The notes under the pieces were generated by a model. That model did not search any database, was not told the origin of the DNA, and worked only from the letters and a program-made list of their open reading frames with translations. From contig NC_057834.1 in NCBI RefSeq assembly GCF_910594005.1, positions 107,907,650 through 107,971,649 on the forward strand: a stretch of DNA of 64,000 nt, given 5' to 3'. This document shows, piece after piece, positions 34,931 to 44,298 of this stretch; the first letter of the stretch is position 1, and every line of letters starts with the position of its first letter. The stretch comes from Cervus elaphus (taxonomy: Eukaryota; Chordata; Mammalia; Artiodactyla; Cervidae). A program made the position numbers and the translations under genes.

Positions 34931-35399
34931 CCCTTTGTAACTGCCCGCCTTTGCCAGAGAGCAGTGGGTAAGTTTAATTCAGGGTGAAACATGAGGAAAT
35001 CCATTACATCTGCCATGCCCTCCAATACAGCCCATATCAGCTATCAAGTGGACACTGCAATCCCCATTCATCTGATTCCTGTATCTAAGCTGGTTCTGAA
35101 CTTGGGACAGAAAGAAAGAGGTGTGATTTATCACCCTCCTGAACTTCTATAAAGAAAAAACATACAGACTTATGAAAAAGCATAAGAGGGGGACCTAATT
35201 TAGATGGGGGTGGGTGTTGGGGCATAGTATGAAAGAAAGCCTCTTTACGTGTCATTTAAGCTAACCTCTAAAAAAATAGAAATTGATCAAGGAACAGGGA
35301 AGAGGTGGGAGGGTACATATACAAGTTCTTAGGCAAGAAACAGTCTGTCTTGTTTGAGGAACTGAAGAAGTCCAGCGTGGGAGTTATTAGGACTGATAC

Positions 35400-35828
35400 T
35401 TTTAGCTCACTGCCTTCCAGGCAAATAGGATTGCATTTCCTGGTCCCCTTGTGGCTAGACTTGTTTTAGCCAATGAATTGTAAGAAGTGTCATGTGACAT
35501 CCCCTGGAAAATGTACCTAATTGCCTGGCTAAAGCCCTTCAGGGAGCCTGATAGGCACCAGTCCAAGGGGTCACAAAGAGTCAGACATGACTGAACAACT
35601 GACACACACACTCAAAGTCCTTCAAAGCTCCCTTTCCCTCTACCATGAGATCTATAATGTCCCTGAAAGTACCTCCTCCATCAGACTGGATCCCAGAGGA
35701 AGGCAAAATGATCAGTTCCTGACAACTCTTGACAGATGTGGAACAGAAAGAAGAAACATAACATTTTTGTCACTAAGATCTGGAGTTGTTTTTTACTGGA
35801 GCATAACTAGGCTATCTTGACTGATACA
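35400..35828 (+). repeat. MLT1-like LTR remnant with Bov-tA scrap
   Basis: GCCTTCCAGGCAAATAGGAT, TTGTTTTAGCCAATGAATTG, and the end TGGAGCATAACTAGGCTATC fit an old LTR. At 35560-35605 a short Bov-tA 3' end (GGTCACAAAGAGTCAGACAT) interrupts it. Non-coding. Confidence 0.5.
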
Positions 35829-36069
35829 ATCATAGCTAGTGTAGCTGCAGAATAGTGAGGGGATAGGTACAAGTTATTTCAGACTGGTGAGGTAGGATAG
35901 CTCAGATCATGTAGGATCTTATAGGCAAAGTAAAGAATCTGGATTTTATCCCAAGTCCAATAGCATGTGCTTAGGGAGGAATTTGACATGTTCCGAATTT
36001 TATGTATTAAAACAAGTTACTATTGCTATTTGACTATTAAAATGCCCCCTTAATCCCAGTGTGTGTGTA
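35829..36069 (+). repeat. old interspersed repeat
   Basis: CTCAGATCATGTAGGATCTT, AATCTGGATTTTATCCCAAG. A common fossil repeat of uncertain family. Confidence 0.45.
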
Positions 36070-36253
36070 TTAGTGTTAGTCGCTCAGTCATGTCCGACTC
36101 TTTGCGACCCCAGGGACTATAGCCTGCCAGGCTCCTCTGTCCATGGGATTCTCCAGGCAAGAATACTGGAGTGGGCTGCCATTCCCTTCTCCAGAGGATC
36201 TTCCCAACCCAGGGATCAAACCAGGGTCTCCTGCAGTGCAAGCAGATTCTTTA
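36070..36253 (-). mobile_element. Bov-tA SINE
   Basis: Reverse copy: TTAGTCGCTCAGTCATGTCC, CTCTGTCCATGGGATTCTCC, and GGGATCAAACCAGGGTCTCC. The tRNA-like head is cut short at 36253, after GCAGATTCTTTA. Confidence 0.92.
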
Positions 36254-36744
36254 TTAAGACACCAAATACCAGTATAGAAAAGACTGTTTTTAAGAAAACT
36301 GTCAATAAGCATTTGCTCAGCACCTTCTCTCCTTCCACGTGCCAGGCCCTGCATTAAGCATTGGAAATACAAAAAATGAGTACGACACAGTTCCTGTATT
36401 TGGAGTCAGGGTTGTAAGCAGAATACGTGAGGTACATTCGCAGTTCAGGTGTGTACCCAGAGTGAGGAGAACCAAAGAAGAAAATAACTATTTGAGGGTG
36501 GAAGCAAGCTTCAGAGGGAGCAATTATTTGAGCAGGGTCTTGAAGGATGAGTAGGAGTTGGCCAGAGAGCATTTTGATTAAGGATATTTTATAATAAATG
36601 GAATTTAATAAATGGAAACAATAATAATAAATAAATGAAATAAATAAATATAGTAAATGGAAAACCAGGAAAATGTTAGAGGTATGGAAAATGTTTAGCG
36701 TAGCTGAGACTATGGAATGGGAGGAATGTGTAGTGTAGGGTGTG
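36254..36744. other. non-coding, AT-rich
   Basis: An old-repeat trace at 36310-36375 (GCACCTTCTCTCCTTCCACG) and an (AATA)n-like low-complexity run at 36590-36660. No gene. Confidence 0.5.
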
Positions 36745-37415
36745 GTAGACTGTATTACTATTTGCAAATACTTGCTGCCCCTCCCCACAGACAACAGGCT
36801 TGGCCACGTGAACAGCTTGCAGCAGATGGTTTAAAGCACCATGTTCTACTCTCTCTGCTGTGACAATCAGCAATGTTTCAGAAAAGGTCCCAGAGCAAAG
36901 ATGATGTATGTGAAGCAGAGACATGGCCAGCCCATAATGGGCATGCAGCAGGAGTGAGGAATAATTCTGTGGTTGTCATTGGGTAAGATTTTTGCATCGC
37001 TACCATAGCATAACCTGGTGTATACAAACACGTGCATTTCCAGCTCTTAACTTCCAAGCATAGGGTAGGATTGCACTTTCCTGAACCTTTTAAGTAAGAC
37101 AAAGTCACATGACTAGTTTTTAATCAACACTATATAAACACAAGTAACATATGTCATTTCTTGGAGGCAACTTTTAAAGCCAATACAAATTCACCTTGCT
37201 TTCATTTTCCTGGTGAGGCAATTGGGTGATTGTAGATGCTCACATCTACATGTAGATATTTCAAGATGAAAACTTCAGACTCTCTTTGAGTGAGTATATT
37301 GAGAAAAGCCCCTCTGACCTTGAACAAGTAGTATGAGCAAGAAATAAAATTGTTTTGTTAAGCCACTGAGATATTAGGGTTATTATGGTGGCAAATCTAA
37401 CCTATCCTGACAGAC
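36745..37415 (+). repeat. two MLT1-like LTR remnants in a row
   Basis: 36745-37020 ends in ATAGCATAACCTGG. 37030-37415 ends in GTTAAGCCACTGAGATATTA and TAACCTATCCTGACAGACA. Both ends match the LTR-like family seen at 35400. Head-to-tail order could mean separate insertions or pieces of one provirus-like MaLR. Confidence 0.45.
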
Positions 37416-38740
37416 ATAAAAACTGGCACCTAGACACAGGGTAATTTAATAACAACAATAATTGAAGTGTTTAGAGGGCAGTAATTAAGAACTCTGTTAT
37501 CAGAAGGTAAAAGGATGGTGATCTATTTGGTGAACTGTGATAATCTAGAAGGCATATCCTGAACCTAATGAACTAAAGCAAGAGGTTGTAAAACAACATG
37601 TTAGTAGTATGTGTTGGTGGCTGTTGGATGCACTTAGAAACATTACAAAAAAAGAGGTGAGCTCAGAGAAGATTTGGCCAGCTCGTAAGCAGGAATAAGA
37701 GTGCGGACAAACTATAAAGTCAGAGATATGAAGGGTTAGAGGAAGGTATTGTTTCTCCATCTCAACTAGTAAAATATAAAACTAAGGAAGATATTCAGCA
37801 AGAAAAGGCCAATGAAAAACAGCCCTTGAAGTATGGCTAAAGTCAAAGGTATGGCCTCAAACCTATTGTTAAAACTTCTGGATAAATTAAGATGGTACTC
37901 AGCATATCTTTCACTTACAGAAAGGGGCTCTGGAAAAAAGGAAAAGTAAGACTCTCCTACCTAAGTCCAATAAGCCCAAAGCACTCAAAACCAAGTCAGG
38001 AGAAAGAGACGGAAAGACAGAGAAAGAATATGAGAAATGAGATGAATGAGATAGCAGCCACAACAGCAAGAAAGCAAAGAAACATGGAAACCATGGGTGC
38101 TTGTGTAGAAAAGAACTGGCTGCAGCTACTGGCACATAGAAAGCCTGGAATCAAAGAGATAAGAAACGTACACTTTGGGGAGAGCTCCACTGCCAAGAGA
38201 ACATCAGCCTGGATTAAAGGAGACTGCATTCCCCCACGTCTATCCCTATTTTTAAAAGCTGATTTTAAAACCTATTCCCTATGCCTGCTTTATATGTAGA
38301 GAAGGAAGAGTCTCTCAGAGCACAAGGCCGGGGGTCACGGAAAACAATGGCCAGGGCTGCTACACTTAGGGAGCAGAATCCAGGTCTATTCAGGGTGTTG
38401 GGTAAGGTGTGGGATGAGCAACATGTCTGCTCTGTGGATTAATGTCCACAGTAGTGTCCCCTTCCTTCACTTTGGTGTATCCATTGCAATTATCCTGTCT
38501 GTCCCACTGTTATACCCTGAGGGTGTGCTGGGCAGACATCTTGCCTTTGGATGAAGACACACATCTGGAGTCAATAGAGAGTCTACTACGCATCACCCAC
38601 TACCTGGAAAGTGAGCTCGATATACTGTGACTAGATAGGTCTGCAGGGTCATCCCCTTGAGGAGAATGTGAGGGAATTCTGCCTGAGGGAGGACAGTAAG
38701 CCAAACATTTGGTGAACAGAAAGGGAGACTGTTCGAGTCA
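37416..38740. other. non-coding, possible MaLR internal remnant
   Basis: It starts with AAAAACTGGCACCTAGACAC right after an LTR-like end, the position and flavour of a MaLR internal region. The open frame 37892-38299 (135 codons, Lys/Arg/Glu-rich) has no recognisable domain and is probably chance or part of that fossil. Nothing can be restored or named. Confidence 0.35.
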
Positions 38741-39080
38741 TTAGTGTTGTTCCCCAAATATTCCTGGCTCTCTTCCTTCAAGACACTTGGCAGGATTACA
38801 GAGCTTTAAGTCAGGCAAGGCCACGTGACTGGCTCCGGCCAAGGATGCATGAGCAGGAGTGCAGCGTGTCACTTCCAGGTGGATGCTCTGAGAGCAGTGA
38901 ATGATCTGCTGCCTCCCCTCCAGCCAGCCCAGACAGTAACGAGACGTATGCATCAAGATGAAGCCTTCTTCAGCCCAAGTCCATGGTGAATGGAACTCCC
39001 CTGCAGACTCACAGTGGGAACGTGGCATGAGAAGAAACAAACTTGCTGGGGTAAGCCACTGAGATGGTAGGGCTGTTTGT
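38741..39080 (+). repeat. MLT1-like LTR remnant
   Basis: GGCCACGTGACTGGCTCCGG, GATGAAGCCTTCTTCAGCCC and GGGGTAAGCCACTGAGATGG. If 37416-38740 is internal sequence, this is the matching 3' LTR. Stretch 39081-39564 has old-repeat traces (GAAGCCAGTGAAGGCTTCCA) and no gene. Confidence 0.45.
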
Positions 39081-39564
39081 TGAGGCAGCAGAGCCCAGGC
39101 TTTCCTGATCCTTGGAGTGAGGGATGGGACTGGAGAGCAGGAGCTAGGCTGTGAAAGGCCCCCCTCCTACACAAAGGCATCTGAACCCTCTCCTGGTTGT
39201 GAGGGGAAGCCAGTGAAGGCTTCCAAGCAAGGGCGTTAACATGAAAAGATCTGTTATTTTTTGGATGAAATATGCTATTTCTCAACATAAGGAGAAAATC
39301 AGCCTACAAACCACATAAGGCAGAGAGAAACACACAGAACCCTTAGGCAAAAGATATATATTTATATAACGTCCTAAGTTTTGAAATTTCTAAATACAGG
39401 AGCTCTGAAAGGAGGCTTTGAAAGGAGCTACAGAGAACTGGGCAAGACAATTTCTTCCATCACACTATCTAAACACTGTTTCCTCTGCAGACAATCAATA
39501 CTTTACAAGAAAGTCTCCCATAGCAAAGAAGATATAAAAAGGGAATGTAACAAACACCTGAAGT

Positions 39565-39740
39565 CAATTTCCAGCTGCCTGTGTGACCTGAGCAGGATAC
39601 TTAAAGTCTCTGGGCCTAGTTCCTCATATATTAAATCTGGATAATAATATATGTAGCTCAAGATAGTTGTGGGGGAAAAACAACATATATAAACTGCTCT
39701 GGTGAAGGCCTGGCTGATAGTAGGTGTTTATTACATGACA
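39565..39740 (+). repeat. MIR SINE remnant
   Basis: CAGCTGCCTGTGTGACCTGA, GTCTCTGGGCCTAGTTCCTC and CCTGGCTGATAGTAGGTGTT. Confidence 0.75.
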
Positions 39741-40329
39741 TCCACTTTTTATTACTGTTATCATTAAAATTATTTTTTTAAAAAACAGCATCTCCCTGAT
39801 TACAAAAGAAAATGATTCAGGGCAACAATATAGAGGAAAATGTTCCTTCCTGGAGAAAAGTAACTGGATCTTGTCATCACTGTATTCCCCACCCCCACCG
39901 CACTGCCTGGCTCACAGTAGCCACTGTTTTCCCTGCTGCATGAAGGAATGAGAGGCAAGTAAAGGAAGTAAAGGAAAGCTGTCAAGATGTCCCTGACACC
40001 ACCTGCTCCTGGGCTGCTGAATCTCAACTCTCAAAGCCACAAATACCTTAAAGCTCAGGGCTATGAACCCAAGGCTAAAGTCCCCCAATCTCAGAAGCTG
40101 AAAAGCCAGAATTAGGACCTAGGGACATAAACTGCTGCAGGTCCAACGTCAAACCAGGGTCCTGGAGAAAACCCTGGAAGGAGCTGAGTTCTGACCCTTT
40201 CCTCCCTCACCATCCTCACAGGTTAAATTCACCTATTCCTGCCAAGTTACACTCTTACATCCTGGCATTCCATGGACGCTCTAGGAAGCTCCGACGCAGG
40301 GAAGGGAAAGGGGCTGTTGGTGACCACTA
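39741..40329. other. non-coding, nothing clear
   Basis: No gene. A T/A-rich run at 39745-39785. The rest is unremarkable. Confidence 0.45.
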
Positions 40330-40500
40330 CCTAGCCCTGGAGACGATGACTCTACACTGACCCAGGCCTGTGAGGTGGGTCTTACCAGCCCCACTTGCAG
40401 ATAAAGGAACTCAGGGAAGTTCTCTGATTAGCTCCCTGCACACCGCGGCAGCGCTGGCCAGGAGAGAACCCACGATTCCAGACTTAGGTATTCTTTCCAC
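40330..40500 (-). repeat. MIR SINE remnant
   Basis: Reverse MIR: CACTTGCAGATAAAGGAACT near 40393 and GAGAACCCACGATTCCAGAC near 40463. Confidence 0.6.
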
Positions 40501-41189
40501 CCGCGTACACTTTCGTCCCTAAGGGGTGCGGGGTTGGGGAAGGAGAAAATAACAACCACTAAAAAGGAACCACTTACATGGGTCTAGCGCTTCCTAGAGG
40601 CTACACAGGATATGGGCCCACCACCCGGCCGGGAGCGGAGAAATTTTGAATCTTTATTCTACTCACTCGCTGCGTGACTTTTGGCAAGTGTCTGCTGCTC
40701 TCGGACTTGTTTTCCCGGAAGCAAATCGGGGCGGGAGGAGTGGCGTGTGCGTGTGTTTGTGTGTACGTGTGATGTGCGGGGTGTCTATGCATGTTGTGCG
40801 GGGGCGGGGAGTAGACGATCACCGGGGTTCCCCGAGTTTCGGATTCCCTAAACGCTCGTTCACAACTAGACGCCGAGTTGCCCCCTAAGTCCATCCACCT
40901 CCTGTAAGAAACCTCTCCGAAGCAGACTCGAACGCCCGCACCCTTTCTCCCACGGTCGGGAGGGTGAGTTGGGGGTCCGGAGGGGACTCAGGCGAACACC
41001 CAGTTTCAAGCAATGCAAATCACTGGGCTGCCAGACAGAGCCAGACAGTCGCTATTGAACTTGACCAAGAGACAAACTTCAGAGCATTCTCAACGTGGGG
41101 GGCCGGACTCTCACGAACTGCCCCCAGATTTAAAAGCCACTTTCACTCGCCCCCATAGGGGACTTAACAGAGCCACCTTAAGGGCGGTG
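40501..41189. other. upstream flank of the JUN CpG island
   Basis: GC content and CpG frequency rise from left to right. A GT-rich run lies at 40745-40800. No gene or clear repeat. In other mammals a non-coding transcript starts divergently near JUN, but nothing here proves one. Confidence 0.45.
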
Positions 41190-41625
41190 CTCCCGCCCCC
41201 CGGAAGTGCGGGGGGGCCAGGGGCCCGGGAGCTCAACCGGCCCGGCCCGCCCCGCGCGGCGGCGAAGTGCCCGCGGGTGACATCGAGCCCCCAAGTGGGG
41301 AAATACCACCCGGCCCGCGCCCTCAGCTCCAGACACCTGGCTCTGTTCACCCGACCTTCTGGGTCCTAGCATCCCTGGCATTCCCGTCCGAGCCCTAAAC
41401 TTCAGCCCACTTCCCTCAGAGGCTGGGAGCGCCCGAATCCGCCCGGCTCGCGGCAGCCACCGTCACTAGACAGTCAAACCCCAAGACGTCAGCCCACAAT
41501 GCACCGGGCGGGCCGGGAAAGACGCGCCGGGGAGGGAGGGGAAAGAGAGGGGCGCGAGTCGTGCGGAGGGGGGTGGGGGGGGAGGAGGAGAAAGAAGGGC
41601 CCAACTGTAGGAGGGCAACGGAGCA

Positions 41626-41633
41626 TTACCTCA
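41626..41633 (+). promoter_or_regulatory. jun2 AP-1/ATF site
   Basis: TTACCTCA, the known distal jun2 element, lies 119 bp upstream of jun1, the spacing I recall for human JUN. Confidence 0.88.
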
Positions 41634-41744
41634 TCCCGTGAGCCTCCGCGGGCCCAGAGAAGAATCTTCTAGGGTGGGGTCTCCATGGCGACGGGTGGGC
41701 CCGCCCCCCTGAGGGCGACGCGAGCCAATGGGAAGGCCTTGGGG

Positions 41745-41752
41745 TGACATCA
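41745..41752 (+). promoter_or_regulatory. jun1 AP-1/ATF site
   Basis: TGACATCA, the proximal variant TRE bound by c-Jun/ATF2. It gives positive autoregulation of JUN. Confidence 0.92.
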
Positions 41753-41756
41753 TGGG

Positions 41757-41766
41757 CTATTTTTAG
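41757..41766 (+). promoter_or_regulatory. MEF2 (RSRF) box
   Basis: CTATTTTTAG, a perfect match to the MEF2 consensus, 4 bp after jun1. Confidence 0.92.
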
Positions 41767-41815
41767 GGGTTGACTGGTAGCAGATAAGTGTTGAGCTCCG
41801 GCTGGATAAGGGCTC

Positions 41816-42729
41816 AGAGTTGCACTGAGTGTGGCTGAAGCTGCGAGGCGGGAGTGGAGGTGCGCGGACGCAGGCAGGCAGACAGGCAGTCAGTCGGGAA
41901 GGACTGCAAATCCTATTTTCCAATTTCTCTCCAACTGCCCGGAGCTAGCGCTTGTGGCTCCTGGCCTGGTGTTTTGAGGAGCGCCGGGAGAGCCCCTTCT
42001 CCAGCCGCCCCCAGGCGGAGAGCCCCGCTGCTCGGGCGCTGCTGACAGCGCGGAGAGCGGCCACTGTCCGCCCGGGGAAGTCCGGAGAGCGGCTGCAGCG
42101 GCAAGAACTTTCCCGGCCAGGAAGACAGGGGACAAGTGGCCGCCGGGTCCCGGAACGAACTTTTGCAAACCTTGCCTCCGCCCGAAGCTGCCGCGGCGGC
42201 GGTGAAGAAAAGGAGGCGGCGGAGAGAGGAGGACGTGCGCTCCGCTTCGCTCGCACCGGTTGCTGAACTTGGGCGAGCGCTAGCCGCGGCTGCCGGGCGC
42301 CCCCTCCCCCTCGCAGCGGAGGAGGGGACAGTCTTCCGAGTCGGGGCGGTGGACACCCGCCGCCGGCCGGCCACCGCGGGATCCGCGCTCCCTGCTACCA
42401 CCGGGAAGCGAGTTCGTCCGCGGGCTCTGAGGAACCGCTGCGCTCGAGAGAGCTCCGTGAGTGACCGCGACTTTTCAAAGCCGGGCGGCGCGCGCGAGCG
42501 GACAATTAAGAGCGCGGGTGGCGTCTTAACCCTGCGATCCCCCGGACCGAGCTGGTGAGGAGGGCGCCGGGGGGGCTGCCAGCCGGCGGGGACGCGCGCT
42601 CTTCCAGAAACTTTCCTTGCTTACCGCCCGAGGAGGCGCGGGTGTCCCCCGCTTGCCAGCGCGCTGTTGCGGCCCCGAAACTTCTGCGCGCAGCCTAAAC
42701 TAAGCCCACGCGAAGTGACGGACTGTTCT
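41816..42729 (+). other. JUN 5' UTR
   Basis: Leader of about 914 nt, GC-rich, inferred from the jun1 spacing and from similarity to the human mRNA start. Scanning every line shows no ATG from 41816 to the CDS start. A strong 5' splice-site-like GTGAGT sits at 42457-42462, but JUN has no intron. The start-site position is approximate (within ~10 nt). Confidence 0.85.
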
Positions 42730-43725
42730 ATGACTGCAAAGATGGAAACGACCTTCTACGACGATGCCCTCAACGCCTCGTTCCTCCAGTCTGAGAGCGG
42801 CGCCTACGGCTACAGTAACCCCAAGATTCTGAAGCAGAGCATGACCCTGAATCTGGCCGACCCGGTGGGCAGCCTGAAGCCGCACCTCCGGGCCAAGAAC
42901 TCCGACCTCCTCACCTCGCCCGACGTGGGGCTTCTCAAGCTGGCGTCGCCCGAGCTGGAGCGCCTGATCATACAGTCCAGCAACGGGCATATCACCACCA
43001 CGCCGACCCCCACCCAGTTCCTGTGCCCCAAGAACGTGACGGACGAGCAGGAGGGATTCGCCGAGGGCTTCGTGCGCGCCCTGGCCGAACTGCACAGCCA
43101 GAACACGCTGCCCAGCGTCACGTCGGCGGCGCAGCCGGTCAGCGGGGCGGGCCTGGTGGCCTCGGTGGCGGGTGGCAGCGGCAGCGGCGGCTTCAGCGCC
43201 AGCCTGCACAGCGAGCCGCCGGTCTACGCCAACCTCAGCAACTTCAACCCCGGCGCGCTGAGCAGCGGCGGCGGGGCGCCCTCCTACGGCGCGGCCGGCC
43301 TGGCCTTTCCCGCGCAGCCCCAGCAGCAGCAGCAGCAACCGCCGCAGCCGCCACACCACCTGCCCCAGCAGATCCCGGTGCAGCACCCGCGGCTGCAGGC
43401 CCTGAAGGAGGAGCCGCAGACGGTGCCCGAGATGCCCGGGGAAACGCCGCCCCTGTCCCCCATCGACATGGAGTCCCAGGAGCGGATCAAGGCGGAGAGG
43501 AAGCGCATGAGGAACCGCATCGCTGCCTCCAAGTGCCGGAAAAGGAAGCTGGAGAGGATCGCGCGGCTGGAGGAAAAAGTGAAAACCTTGAAAGCGCAGA
43601 ACTCGGAGCTGGCGTCCACGGCCAATATGCTCAGGGAACAGGTGGCCCAGCTTAAACAGAAAGTCATGAACCACGTTAACAGCGGGTGCCAACTCATGCT
43701 AACGCAGCAGTTGCAAACGTTTTGA
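42730..43725 (+). CDS. JUN: c-Jun, AP-1 transcription factor subunit
   Basis: 331-residue nuclear bZIP transcription factor. It dimerises with Fos, ATF or Jun proteins and binds TGAGTCA/TGACGTCA sites to drive proliferation, stress and apoptosis genes. The single exon is complete. In order: delta (JNK docking) region at about 31-57; JNK target sites S63, S73 (both before Pro), T91 and T93; Gly/Ser/Ala-rich middle; Q198-Q203 run followed by Pro/Gln; GSK3-type T239 and S243 with priming S249; basic DNA-binding region at about 252-279 with N262, A265, A266, C269 and R270; leucine zipper L280, L287, L294, L301, L308; conserved C-terminus. Translation starts at the first ATG of the transcript; in-frame codons upstream lack ATG. 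Compared with human from memory, four residues are missing after V143 and four are added in the Gln/Pro tract, so total length is the same. An AP-1 site in its own promoter gives feedback. Confidence 0.99.
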   Translation: MTAKMETTFYDDALNASFLQSESGAYGYSNPKILKQSMTLNLADPVGSLKPHLRAKNSDLLTSPDVGLLKLASPELERLIIQSSNGHITTTPTPTQFLCPKNVTDEQEGFAEGFVRALAELHSQNTLPSVTSAAQPVSGAGLVASVAGGSGSGGFSASLHSEPPVYANLSNFNPGALSSGGGAPSYGAAGLAFPAQPQQQQQQPPQPPHHLPQQIPVQHPRLQALKEEPQTVPEMPGETPPLSPIDMESQERIKAERKRMRNRIAASKCRKRKLERIARLEEKVKTLKAQNSELASTANMLREQVAQLKQKVMNHVNSGCQLMLTQQLQTF

Positions 43726-44292
43726 GGCGAGACTGTCGGGGGCTGAGGGGCAACGGAGAAAAATTATAAATAACACAGAGAGACAGATTTGAGAACTTGA
43801 CAAGTTGCGAGAGAGAAACAGAGAAAAAAAAAAGTGTCCGAGGACTAAAGCCAAGGGTATCCAAGTTGGACTGGGTTGCGTCCTGACGGCGCCCCCGGTG
43901 TGCACGAGTGGGAAGGACTTGGCGCGCCCTCCCTTGGCAAGGAGCCAGGGAGCGGCCGCTCGCGGGCTGCCCCGCTTTGCGGAGGGGCTGTCCCCGCGCA
44001 AACAGAACGTTAGACTTTTCTTTAACATTGACCAAGAACTGCATGGACCTAACATTCGATCTCATTCAGTATTAAAGGGGTGGGGTGGGGGAGGGGGTTG
44101 CAAACTGCAATAGAGACTGTAGATCGCTTCTGTAGTACTCCTTAAGAACACAAAGGGGGTGGGGGAGGGGAGGCGGGAGGGAGGTTTGTGAGAGCGAGGC
44201 GCAGCCTGCAGATGAGCTCTTTCTGGCCTGCCTTCCGTAACTGTGTATGTACATATATATATTTTTTAATTTGATGAAAGCTGATTACTGTC

Positions 44293-44298
44293 AATAAA
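44293..44298 (+). terminator. JUN poly(A) signal 1
   Basis: AATAAA within GTCAATAAACAGC, followed by a GT-rich stretch at 44325-44345 (TGTTTGTTTG). Confidence 0.75.

Larger units (their letters stand above)
41460..41815 (+). promoter_or_regulatory. JUN promoter
   Basis: Ordered motifs, all on the + strand: CRE-like AGACGTCA 41484-41491, ZNF143-like CCCACAATGCACCG 41493-41506, distal jun2 site TTACCTCA 41626-41633, heat-shock-like AGAATCTTCT 41661-41670, RFX-like GTCTCCATGGCGAC 41679-41692, GC box CCGCCCCCC 41701-41709, CCAAT 41725-41729, proximal jun1 site TGACATCA 41745-41752, MEF2 box CTATTTTTAG 41757-41766, and a weak TATA-like AGATAAGT 41782-41789. Jun1 and jun2 are known to bind Jun/ATF2 dimers and give autoregulation and stress or phorbol-ester response. 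The MEF2 box answers serum and EGF. With jun1 at -71, as in human, the start site falls at about 41816. Occupancy in this species is inference. Confidence 0.92.
41190..43720. promoter_or_regulatory. JUN CpG island
   Basis: A continuous CpG-dense stretch over the promoter, leader and coding region. Borders are judged by eye. It fits an immediate-early housekeeping-type promoter. Confidence 0.85.

Noticed and set aside
37892..38299. 135-codon Lys/Glu-rich frame
   Set aside because: No domain recognised; flanked by LTR-like fossils; likely chance or repeat-derived.
42667..42729. N-terminal extension of JUN
   Set aside because: It would need a TTG start at 42667. No ATG exists upstream, and the family starts at MTAKMETTF.
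43023..43655. 210-codon frame overlapping JUN in another phase
   Set aside because: Low-complexity Ala/Gly/Arg shadow of the JUN CDS, not a real dual-coding gene.
42700..43692. 330-codon open frame antisense to JUN
   Set aside because: It exists only because the JUN coding region is very GC-rich and so poor in stop codons. No domain or start context supports it.
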